Source: Eucommia ulmoides (Eukaryota > Streptophyta > Magnoliopsida > Garryales > Eucommiaceae). From it: a DNA stretch of 64,000 bases. Made by a program: the position numbers and the translations under genes. The stretch is from contig CM028326.1 in assembly GCA_016647705.1 (NCBI GenBank), positions 3,410,001 to 3,474,000 on the forward strand, read 5' to 3'. Below the pieces are notes generated by a model, which was not told where the DNA came from, ran no database searches, and saw nothing but the letters and a program-made list of their open reading frames with translations. Of the stretch, positions 33,291 to 43,870 are shown piece by piece; within the stretch, counting starts at the first letter, position 1, and each line of letters opens with the position of its first letter.

Positions 33291-33815
33291 TTCCATATCG
33301 ATTTCGAAACTGGGTTTCGATTTCGAAATCGAAATCGATTTGGGTTTTATCGAAATTGATTTCGGTTTCGATTTCGAAACCCAAATCGAACAAATTGAAA
33401 CCCTGGTTCGATTTGGGTTTGGAAATCGAAACCCAAATCGATTTCAATTTCAAACAGGGTTTCAATTTAGGAAATCGAAATCGAAACCTAAATCGAAAAT
33501 TTATTTCGATTTCGATTTCGATTTCGAAACCGTGGCGATGTTCGGCGATATTCTTCGATTTCGATTTCGAAACCGTGGTTCGATTTGGCTTTCGAATTTG
33601 AAACCCAAATTCGATCGAAATCGAAATCGATTTCCTGTTTCGATTTTGAAATATAAATCGAAACCCTAAGGTTCGATTTCAACGGTGTTCGTCGTTTTGG
33701 TGGTGGTGTTCAACGATGTTCTTCGTGCCATGTTCTTTGATTTCAATTTCGAAATCGATTTCGATTTCTTGTTTTGATTTCGAAATCGAAACCCCAAGGT
33801 TCGATTTCGACAGTG
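33285..33815. repeat. Degenerate TTTCGATTTCGAAATCGA array
   Basis: About 500 bp made almost wholly of TTTCGA, AATCGA and AACCCA hexamers in both orientations. The array is therefore highly self-complementary and gives open frames in most registers (FDFEIE/ISKSKS peptides), which I do not treat as genes. Confidence 0.92.
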
Positions 33816-34744
33816 TTCTTCATTTTCGATTTCGGTGTTCATCGGTAGTGTTATTCGTTTTGGTGGTTGTGTTCGTTGGTGTTAATGTTTGTTTTGGTGA
33901 TGATGTTCGTTTTGGTGTTGATGTTGTGTTTTAATATGGGAGTCAAAAAAAAAAATATGATTATGTTGTACTCCCTTATTTTTAGCACAAAATTCTTAGA
34001 ATATAATGGATTATCCCTTAGTTTTGCTCTTATTTCCTCTTTCATAGAGATTTGTATTTGGTTTGGTTGAATATGTCATTCTTTTTGTATTTCTTGAGAT
34101 TTTTAATTCCCCTTTTAATGAAAAAAAAAATCAAATAATATTTCCAAAAACAAATGTTGTTTTTTTCCATAAATTTGTTGTTCCCATAAATTCTGTTTTG
34201 TTCCCATAAATTTTGTTTTGTTTCCATAAATTTGTTGTTAAAATTACACATTCAAATTTAGCAATATTTACATTTGCCGACGAAGAAGACGACGACGAAA
34301 TTTGTTTGTTTGAATATGGGAGGGTCCTATTCGTCGGCTTCAAAATTTGTTCCCATATTTTTGTTTTAATATAGGAGGGTCCTATTTGTGTTCCAGATTT
34401 GTTCCGAGATTTGTGTTTCAATGAAGAATAAACAATTAATATGGGGGTAGGAAGAGTATTTAAAAGTTACAAATAAATATTGAGTAAGAATGATAAAACA
34501 AAATAGAAAAAAAAAATATTTTGACCCATTAAGTTTAGATAACTTTTTAAAATTAACCCCTTTGAATAAAAAGACTAAAATACCCTTACTGAAACGTTGA
34601 CCGTCAGTTGACTTAACGGAATCTACCTCAGGGGTCAATTTGGAACGATTTTGAAATGTTGAGATCAAATGTGTCGAGTTTCAAATCTTAGGGGCCAATT
34701 AGACACTCTAACCATCTTTCAAAGACCAAAAATGTCTTTTTCCC

Positions 34745-35080
34745 TATAAGTGTTGATAGAAGTAATATTTTTTTTTCTTTCTTTTTATGCAAATAATTTC
34801 ATACTTACTAGACTTTTATTTTAATTTTTTTTTATATATATATATATTATTTGTTTCTCATATAAGTGTTGACAGAAATAATAATTTTTTTTTTCTTTTC
34901 AAGCAAATAATCTATAATATAAATCAGGTTGTTGTTTGAAAATGTCTCAAAAGACATTTTTGGAGGGAAAGATTTAAGACCATTGGATCTGCCATCCAAG
35001 GGCTAAGATTAACTAAAAGTAAGAGACATTTTAGATCCTAGGATCACTTTTGATCTAATGGCTGAGATCAGACTACCGTT
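34745..35080. other. AT-rich DNA with a short direct repeat
   Basis: TATAAGTGTTGATAGAA at 34,745 recurs as TATAAGTGTTGACAGAA near 34,862, each followed by a T-run and GCAAATAAT. No gene. Confidence 0.6.
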
Positions 35081-35127
35081 ATGGTTCAAAATGACCACCT
35101 ATTTCTAATGTTGGTTCTCTCTCTTAC

Positions 35128-35138
35128 TCAGGCTCTCG

Positions 35139-35174
<36 letters not shown>

Positions 35175-35320
35175 TTACCCCAATCGCCGTTGCGACTGTC
35201 GTTGTGCCACCATCAGCCCTGCCAGTCCCATCGCCACCTGTAGCCGAAACAATTTCTCCATTGCCATTTGCATTCAAACAGGTCACCGTACTACCGAACG
35301 TGAAATCCATCTAGGTACGT
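35128..35320 (+). other. CT-microsatellite and gene-leader-like sequence
   Basis: (TC)n at 35,140-35,170 followed by GC-richer sequence with many GCC/CCG codons, then AGGTACGTCTCTCTC. It looks like a 5' leader or first exon, but no protein domain is visible. A similar composition occurs at 39,725-39,960. Confidence 0.35.
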
Positions 35321-35480
35321 CTCTCTCTATGTTTCTCTCTTCTTCTATTTCCATCGACGAAGACGGTTCAGATCTTCGTGGGCCTGGACGGCTATGGTTG
35401 ATCGACAGTTGTTGATTGCCGTAAATTTTACCATCGCGATTGTCGTCGCTTCTACAGTCGCCGTCGCCAGCGCCGATCCG

Positions 35481-35688
35481 TACCATTCTATCACCGCCCC
35501 GTGAAGCCATCGCCGCCGCAGCTACGGTATGTCTCAAGTGGCCAGATTAGGGCTTGATTTGGTTCGAAATGGTCAGATCTACCCGAAATCATCTGGCCAT
35601 TTCGAACCAAATCAAGCCCTAATCTGGCCACTTGAGACATACCGTAGCTGCAGCGGCGATGGCTTCAAGGGGCGGTGATGGAACGGTA
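35481..35688. repeat. Near-perfect 98-bp inverted repeat (long hairpin)
   Basis: The left arm 35,481-35,578 pairs with the right arm 35,591-35,688 with about five mismatches; the loop is 12 bases. Weaker pairing extends outward to about 35,410 and 35,790 (CGATTGTCGTCGC against GCGACAACAATCG). The transcript would form a long, nearly perfect duplex. Confidence 0.95.
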
Positions 35689-35839
35689 AGGATAGGCAAG
35701 GAGCTGGCGACGTCGACGTAGCAGTGGTGCTTCGATTGCAACCACGATGGCGACAACAATCGTAGTGGTGAAGGCTATGGCAATCGATCGCCAGCGCGCA
35801 GGCTATAACGGCGAGGCCGGTTAGGAAATTCAATAACCG

Positions 35840-36210
35840 CTAATTGATCACCGTCGTGTAGATCTGAAATTCTAAATTTCTTCTAGATCTGAAACTCCTG
35901 GTACTGTCACCATACAGATCCAGTTCCTACACTATCGGTGCCACTATCGTCCGTTGTCGAAGAAAAAAAAACAGAGGAAGAGAGATGTCCATGGAGGGAA
36001 GCACTCTAATTGCTATTGTTCACTCTGTCTGCAACAAGGAGGAAATGGAGATGATGAAGTTGGGCAGTAAGTATTTATTGCTTTGATTTTATTTCGGTTT
36101 AACACTGTGGTATTAGTGATGATATTTAAATGTTAATTGTTGTTAATATTTTATACAAGTTAAGGTCGTATTAACATAGGAGAAGAGATTATATCAATTT
36201 TTTTATACAA
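35840..36210. other. Intergenic DNA
   Basis: A GC-moderate stretch with AGATCTGAAA words, then AT-rich DNA. No gene recognised. Confidence 0.5.
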
Positions 36211-36390
36211 GTTTTAGATTTCATATCTTATTTTTAATTTGTTTCTGACATGTTGTTGAAGGATTTTTTGCCCCTGCTAAAGAAGCGTTTGGTGTTTAAA
36301 GGTTGTTTTAGATTTCACATCTTATTTTTAATTTGTCTCTGACATGTTGTTGAAGGATTTTTTGCCCCTGCTAAAGAAGCGTTTGGTGCT
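36211..36390. repeat. 94-bp tandem duplication
   Basis: GTTTTAGATTTCA..TTGCCCCTGCTAAAGAAGCG at 36,211-36,304 is repeated from 36,305 with two or three changes. Confidence 0.92.
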
Positions 36391-38765
36391 GAAATTTCAA
36401 TTGTTCTTGATTTTTTTGTTTTGTAAAAGACTATAACCATTTTTTTACTGTTAATTTGAATATAGGGAATGAAGAGTAGAAGAATGGCAACCAAACTGTG
36501 GCGAAAGATGTAACAATGACAACGAAACTTATTATATTGGGTAAGCATTGAACAATATTCACTAATGTCTGCATTGTTAGTTACAAAGCTCTTTAGCTAT
36601 TTGGACTCATATGACGAAAACTGTTAGGTCAATTGCGATCACTATACTATTAGGTAATGATTAGCTTAAAGTATTGTTCATGGAAGGTAATGTGAGTGTG
36701 TGCATGTTCATGTTCATTAATTATCTATTTTTTTTTAATTAAATTGTGTGAGTTGAATTATTTTGTGGATATTGTGTGCATTTACGATCATTGTCGCATT
36801 ATTTTAAGTCAATGAAAAAATCACTTACATTTTTACGAGGAATGTTTCTAATTGCCAAACTCAAATAGACAAATGGTACATATTTTTTTGTGGATCTATG
36901 TTTTGATTTTTGAATTATTAATTTATATATCAAGCATTATGGTACATATATGAATAGTTTTAGACCCGCTCAATGTGCTGGTTTAGAAAAAAAATTAATT
37001 TATATTAATAACTTCTCAAAATTTACACAAGAAACATTATGGTACTATTTGATTATTTTGACAGTAATAGCATGGATTTTAACATAAAATTGAAATTTTA
37101 AATGCATACATGCATTATTTATAGGAAATAAATCCAATTTTAACATAAAATTGAATTTCAATTTTTTTAGGCATTGTTTTTAAATTTTTGCTCTCCATTT
37201 GGATTGGATAAATTGGGGTTTTTAGGAAACAAAACAAAGTTTCCAAATCATTTATATTCGTCATTGAATGTATAGACTCATTAATATAAGACATTATTGT
37301 TTTCAAGTATGTTTATTGAATATATGTATATTAATATTAGTAAATTAAGGAGAGTTCAAATAAGTTTTTCTAAGTTTTCTAAGCCCTCCAAAGGGTTAAC
37401 TTCCACTTTTAGTTGATAGACATGGATTTTTTTTTTCTTCTGAATTTTTGGTAAAATGTATCTATCCAGTCCAGCTTAAAGCGACCTGATTTAACGAGAC
37501 AAACCATTATATCCTTATTTTTCTATTATTATTTTTAACTCTCTTTATTATACAAAACAGAATAGTCCTATTATTAATAGTGATCCCATTAATATCCTTC
37601 CAAGTCAACAATTATGGAAGGGATTTCAGACTCTTAAGCACAAATGTCCATTTTCTTTAACAATTTGTTAATGTTAACAAACTAACAAACTAATTAAATG
37701 ATTATGGGAATTAATGTTAGCAAATTGATTAAATACCCATGAGAGTTAACATTATTTTGTTAATATTTACACTTTCAATACATCGTTGCATTCCCACCCT
37801 AATTTGCTCTGCTCAATTGATTGATTTTGGACCTTTATTAGATCTGCTCAATCTATCATTCATCACCTCCACGAACCATCGCCGTTGCCCTCCATCTGAA
37901 AATTATGATTCCAATTGGTTCAATTTGAGTTTGACTTTGTTTGAAATGTCCAAATCCGGCCACCTCCTTCGCCGTTTGTTCCCTACTCCTTCGCATAAGC
38001 TCCAACTTGGACTATAATTGAGCAATATGATTCTTTGATGAGTTGTCGAACATCATGAATGGTATTTTTCATTGAAATTACAAAGCAAACTCCACTAGCC
38101 ATTTGCTTGCACTTTCCTTTTTCCATTTGCAGGGACAAAACAATTGAATTCTTTAATAACTGTTGCTTCTCTAAAACAATTGAATTATTTAATTCTTCAA
38201 TTGAGATCAAATCAATGGGTGAATAATTTTTTTCCCATTTGCAGGATCAAATCATTTGTTTCTCCGTTTACGAGTCGGACTCCCAGTGACGGTGCGCCTC
38301 GCGAGACACTGATTTAGTTTTGTATTTTTAACTATGATGTTTTGGCATAATTAGGACTTTATACTTAATTTTATTTTATTTTTTTATTTTTTTTTGCAGG
38401 TGAAGATCCTAAGTGTTATTCTTTTTGTTGAATGAATCCGCAGCTTCGATCTATTGATTTTCGGTAATTTTTTTCCACTTTTAAACTTAAACTAGTTTGA
38501 TTTGTCTTGACAATATAATTAGTTTTATTTCATATCTCTATGTCATAATCTGTCTGCATCACTTTCACAATTCTCTCGATAAATCCCTTTCAAGATCTTG
38601 ACAATACAATTTGTGATTTATATCATAGATTTTGATTTCAGGTATAGAGTAAAAGAATCTAATGAAGGTTTATAAAATTCACACAAATAGTTTTGCTTTC
38701 CTCTCAATTTTTGATATTTTTTTTTGTGCACGAAAATGCGAGTTTCAAAGAGTTGAAGGAGGTGA
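36391..38765. other. AT-rich intergenic DNA
   Basis: A direct repeat TTTTAACATAAAATTGAA occurs at 37,077 and 37,138. An open frame at 37,739-38,017 shows no known domain. Nothing else I can support as a gene. Confidence 0.5.
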
Positions 38766-39600
38766 TATGTAGTTTTTTTTAGAGTTGAAGGGTTAAAAAT
38801 GAAACAAGATCAAAGTGAGAGCAGATAAAAAATAATTATTATTTTTTTTTACTTTTTTAAAATAGGTTGTCTCGGACTTTTACCATTATCTCCACCTTGA
38901 TTTTTTTGTTAATTTTTTTCCTTTTTTTTTTAAGAATGTTGGCACTTAAATTATCAAAATAATTGCATTTTATGTGTTATTTTTGTAATCACTTATGTCT
39001 GCATGTTTTAAATTGAAGTGCAAGTGTTGCAATTTTTGTTAAAGTAAATGATCAAATTTTAAAAAGTCAAAATTATCCATCAATATTTATACTGATTATG
39101 GTAGAGTTTGATAATATCTGGTTGCGTTTTCAATCCAGGATATATGAGATAATTGTTTATTATTTTAAAGTTGATGTGTAGTTTTTTTTAGAGTTGAAGG
39201 GTTAAAAATGAAACAAGATCAAAGTAAGAGCGGGTAAAAAGCAATTATTATTTTTTTTTTACTTTTTTAAAATAGGTTGCCTTGAATCCTATCACGCTAA
39301 GATTGAGAGAGGTGACTTTTACCATTATCTCCACCTTGATTTTTTTGTTATTTTTTTTTTCTTTTTTATTTTTTCAAGGATGTTGGCACTTAAATTATCA
39401 AAATAATTGCATTTTATGTGTTATTTTTGTAATCACTTATGTCTGCATGTTTTAAATTGAAGTGCAAGTGTTGCAATTTTTGTTAAAGTAAATGATCAAA
39501 CTTTAAAAAGTCAAAATTATCCATCAATATTTATACTGATTATGGTAGAGTTTGATAATATCTGTTTGCATTTTCAATCCAGGATATATGAGATAATTGA
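38766..39600. repeat. 409-bp tandem duplication
   Basis: AGAGTTGAAGGGTTAAAAAT at 38,781 recurs at 39,190. The similarity runs through GCACTTAAATTATCAAAAT and TATTTATACTGATTATGGT to GGATATATGAGATAATTG. Copy 2 has a short insertion (GAATCCTATCACGCTAAGAT) near 39,284. Confidence 0.93.
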
Positions 39601-39724
39601 CAATTTTATTGTTAATTATTAATTTACAACAAAGTGATGTAGTGTCTACTTTTTTGTTTTTGATGAAGACAAAAATTAGCGTTCATAATTAATTGGCCTT
39701 TAGCTCACTCTACAAACATTTTTC

Positions 39725-40250
39725 GCGCTCTCTCTCTCCAAACCGGTTCTCCTGATCAGTCACGCTCTCTCTCTACAGACCTGTGCTCCGCTCTCTCTCA
39801 CTCGCGCTCTCTCTCTCTCTACAAACTGGTGCTCCGCTCCGTCACCATCAGACACTACTGAGATCGTCGCCATTCGCCATTTCTCCGCCACGTCGAAGAC
39901 CGCCGCCGTGGCCAGTTCCATTGCTTGAACCAACCAATCTAGGTACATCTCTCGCTCTATTCTTCTATTTAGGAACCGATTTGGTTGTTGAATCTAGCCC
40001 TAGCACCGTTGATTTTGGGTTTCCAAATCAATTTCGGAACAGAACACGACGATCGATTGAGATTGAAGAGCCGCCAGTTCTATCGCCTGAACTAACCGAT
40101 CTAGGTACATCTCTCGCTCCATTCTTCTATTTGGGAATCGATTTGGTTGTTGAATCTAGCCCTAACACCGTTGATTTTGGGTTTTAATCTCCCTAACCGA
40201 TCTGGTTGTTGAATTAGTTTTTATTTGAGTATTAGTTTTGCCACAGATTT
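39725..40250 (+). repeat. CT-rich leader-like sequence plus ~150-bp direct repeat
   Basis: CGCTCTCTCTCT words recur near 39,727, 39,763, 39,791 and 39,806. Then AACCAATCTAGGTACATCTC..CCGATTTGGTTGTTGAATC at about 39,929 recurs at about 40,090. The open frame across it has no known domain. Confidence 0.6.
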
Positions 40251-40439
40251 TGGGTTTTCAATCTCCCTTGGAACAGAACACTGCGATTGATTGAGATTGA
40301 AGAATTAGGTTTGTATTTGAGTATTAGTTTTGGAATAGATTTTGGGTTTTCAATCTCCCGATTTTGGGTTTTCAAATCACTGTTTAAATCATGATTGGAA
40401 CAGAACTCAATTTGAATTAGTTTTGGGTTTGAATATTGG

Positions 40440-42345
40440 AACAAAAATAGAACAAACGAAGGTGATGGTCGATTGTCTGCACGGTGAGGGTCAATTGCAG
40501 TTCATTGGTGGTTGTTGAATCTCCCAATCGACCTAGCCCTACCACTGTCGATCGATCGCCGAAACCTTCACCGTCGTCCTATGTTGAATTAATTTTGGGT
40601 TTGAAATTAAAATCAATTTTAGAACAGAAGACGGTAATGGTCGATTGTCTACACGACGAGGGTCGATTGTGGTTCATTGGTGGTTGTTGAATACCCCAAC
40701 TGACCTAGCCCTACCACCGTCGATCAATCGCCGAAACCTTCACCGTTGCCCTAAATTGAATTACTTTTGGGTTTGAAATTGAAATCAATTTTAGAACAAA
40801 AATAGAAAATTATGCTTCAAATTGAAATCAATTTTGGAATAGAAACGGTGATGGTCGATTGTCTACACGGCGAGGGTCGATTGTGGTTCACTGGTGGTTG
40901 TTGAATCCCCCAACCGACCTAGCCCTACCACCGTCGATCGATCTCCGAAACCTTCACTGTCGCCCTAAATTGAATTAGTTTTGGGTTTGAAATTGAAATC
41001 AATTTTAGAACAAAAATAGAAAATTATGCTTCAAATTGAAATCAATTTTGGAATAGAAACGGTGATGGTCGATTGTCTGCACGACGAGGGTCGATTGTGG
41101 TTCACTGGTGGTTGTTGAATCCCCCAACCGACCTAGCCCTACCATCGTCGATCGATCTCCGAAACCTTCACTGTAACCCTAAATTGAATTAGTTTTGGGT
41201 TTGAAATTGAAATCAATTTTGGAATACAAATAGAAAAGTATGCTTGAAATTGAAATCAATTTTGGAATAGAAATAGAACAAAAGATGGTAATGGTCGATT
41301 GTCTGTACGGCGAGGGTCGATCGTGGTTCATTGGTGGTTGTTGAATCTCCCAACCGACCTAGCCCTACCACCGTCGATCGATCGCCGAAACATTCACCGT
41401 CGCCCTAAATTGAATTAGTTTTGGGTTTGAAATTGAAATCAATTTTGGAACAGAAATAGAAAAGTATGCTTGAAATTGGTTCATTGGTGGTTGTTGAATC
41501 TCCCAACCGACCTAGCCCTACCATCGTCGATCGATCGCCGAAACCTTCACCGTTGCCCTAAATTGAATTAGTTTTGGGTTTGAAATTGTAATCAATTTTG
41601 GAACAAAAATAGAAAAGTATGCTTCAAATTGAAATCAATTTTGGAATAGAAACGGTGATGGTCGATTGTCTGCATGGTGAGGGTCGATTGTGGTTCACTG
41701 GTAGTTGTTGAATCCCCCAACCGACCTAGCCCTACCACCGTCGATCGATCTCCGAAACTTTCACCGTCGCCTTAAATTGAATTAGTTTTGGGTTTGAAAT
41801 TGAAATCAATTTTGGAATAGGAATAGAAAAGTATGCTTGAAATTGAAATCAATTTTGGAACAGAAATAGAACAGAAGACGGTGATGGTTGATTGTCTGTA
41901 CGGCGAGGGTCGATCGTGGTTCATTGGTGGTTGTTGAATCTCCCAACCGACCTAGCCCTACCACCGTCGATTGATCGCCGAATCCTTCACCGTCACCCTA
42001 AATTGAATTAGTTTTGGGTTTAAAATTGAAATCAATTTTGGAACAGAAATAGAAAAGTATGTTTGAAATTGGTTCATTGGTGGTTGTTGAATCTCCCAAT
42101 CGACCTAGCCCTACCACCGTCGATCGATTGCCGAAACCTTCACCGTTGCCCTAAATTGAATTAGTTTTGGGTTTGAAATTGAAATCAATTTTGGAACAAA
42201 AATAGAAAAGTATGCTTCAAATTGAAATCAATTTTGGAATAGAAACGGTGATGGTCGATTGTGGTTCATTGGTGGTTGTTGAATCTCCTAACCGACCTAG
42301 CCCTACCACCGTCGATCGATCGCCGAAACCTTCACCGTCGCGAGA
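40440..42345. repeat. Satellite-like array, 214-224 bp period, about nine units
   Basis: GGTCGATTGTCTGCACGGCG-type words recur near 40,468, 40,639, 40,852, 41,066, 41,290, 41,662 and 41,886. Shortened units lacking that word start near 41,478 and 42,071, and the last unit is near 42,252. Each unit carries CATTGGTGGTTGTTGAATC, CGACCTAGCCCTACCACCGT, CGATCGATCGCCGAAACC and TTGAATTAGTTTTGGGTTTG. Periods are 171, 213, 214 and 224 bp, then mixed. Conserved ATCGATCG words run throughout. Confidence 0.93.
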
Positions 42346-43380
42346 AATATATAATATACGCTCATTCACGTGCCTTTGCTTTAGAGAGAGAGAGTGTGTG
42401 TAGCTAGAGAGAGAGTAGACAGAGGTAACAATGATTATTTGGAAAACAAAAGCATGTTTAAAGTGGATTGATTAGCTATCTTGAACAAGAATAGAATCAT
42501 TGTTACACTTCTTATTTGGCAAAAAAAAAAAGCTACTCCTGTAGAGAGAGAGAATCATTGTTACACTTCTTAATAAAGATTAGTCTCTTATTTTTCTTTT
42601 AGTTGATATGTAAGAGATATTTCTGTCCTTTTGAGAAATAGCTTGCAAAATATTGTCTTTTATTTTTAATTTTTCATTCTCTGTTTTTCTGTCTTGGTTT
42701 TTTTTTTCTTTTTATTTATCTTTTTTATTTTTGATTTTCAATTACTTTTGTATTTTGAAATTGAATTAGTTTTGTTTTTGAAATCACCGTTGATTTTGGG
42801 TTTCAAATTGAAATCAATTTTAGAATAGAAATAGAACAGTATGTTTATCCTTCACCTCTTCGCCGTGAAATATAACAGAAATAGAGCAATATGTTTATTT
42901 CTTTTTTTTTTTCCCTAGATTCATCGCCTCTCCTACCTGGATTTATTTGGTTTACTTGGTCTATATCCTTCACCTCCTCGCCGTCTAGATTGAGTCGACT
43001 CAGATGGAACGGTATGTTCATCTCCCTCTTTTTTTTTTTTTTTTTTTTTTTTCTCTAGATTCATTGTCTCTCCTACCTGGGTTTATTTCGTTTATATTGT
43101 GCAGTGACCATACCAACATACTGTTCTACCTGAATTTCTTCGAGTCCATTGCGTTGGTTTACTTTAAATTTGGTTTTTTCTCTCAGTTCACTATTTTGGT
43201 TTGCATTCCATTTCGTTGATCATTTGTAATTTGGTTTGAATCTTTCGCTATATTTGTGTGTAGACTATTTGTAATTTGGTTTGAATCATTCAAGGATAGG
43301 TAGACAGCCATTTTCCCCAATGGTTTATCTGTAAATCAATTTTCAAAAGGTAACGGCTAATTTCCGCCATTGAAAGGTAA
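42346..43380. other. Intergenic DNA with GA and T microsatellites
   Basis: GA-rich runs near 42,384-42,410, poly-T near 42,901 and 43,028-43,052, and a TAGATTCATYGCCTCTCCTAC word at 42,919 and 43,057. No gene. Confidence 0.5.
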
Positions 43381-43384
43381 CGGC

Positions 43385-43870
43385 TGATTTCTTCCGCCAT
43401 CGAAAGGTAATGGCTAATTTATTGCTTCCTAGGGTTCTACATCAATGTTTATCTACAAAATCTGTCAATCATTTGATTCTTTTCTTTGTTCTTACTTTTG
43501 AAAGATATCTTAATTTACCTGCATTAGTTACCAATATTATCTTTATATCTGTTGGAATATAGGACTGATTTGTTTTATCTTGATCTCTATGAATGTGTTA
43601 GATTATGAATATTGACTCTATCAAAAGGTAACGAAACGGTTGATTTCTTCTTCCGCCATCGAAAGGTAACGGCTAATTTACGACTTTTTACGGTTCTACA
43701 TCAATGTTTTTTTACCAAATTTATCAATCGTTTGATTATTTTCTTTGCTCTAGCTCTGAAAGATATCTTAATTTACCTGCATTACTGACCAATATAAGAT
43801 TAATGGTTTGTTTTATCTTGATCTCCATGAATGTGTTGGATTATGAATATTGTTATATTAGTTTTCGTTT
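43385..43870. repeat. 259-bp tandem duplication
   Basis: CTTCCGCCATCGAAAGGTAA at 43,391 recurs at 43,650, followed in both by GGTTCTACATCAATGTTT, GAAAGATATCTTAATTTACC and GATTATGAATATTG. A third, shorter piece lies at about 43,345-43,385. This may lie near the Helitron 5' end. Confidence 0.9.

Larger units (their letters stand above)
32654..34744 (+). mobile_element. Mutator-like non-autonomous element, copy 1 (2,091 bp)
   Basis: Long terminal inverted repeats: the left arm GGGAAAAAAAATCTTTTTCG..GAAAGATGG..ACTCGACACATTTGATCTC pairs with the right arm ending GTCTTTTTCCC. The arms match for about 120 bp. The interior holds a self-complementary TTTCGA/AAATCG array and a coding-like segment, with no transposase. 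It matches 53,668-55,848 in reverse. No clear target duplication is seen here, unlike copy 2. Confidence 0.85.

Noticed and set aside
33269..33682. Several frames rich in FDFEIE or ISKSKS peptides (also 54,552-55,193)
   Set aside because: Six-base periodicity of the TTTCGA array keeps all frames open; not genes.
32654..34744. 9-bp target duplication for Mutator-like copy 1
   Set aside because: Flanks TACTTGGAA and TATAAGTGT do not match well enough; only copy 2 has a convincing duplication.
35081..35537. Possible gene at the CT-rich leader near 35.1-35.5 kb
   Set aside because: Short frames on both strands, no domain, and much of it belongs to an inverted duplication; kept only as leader-like sequence.
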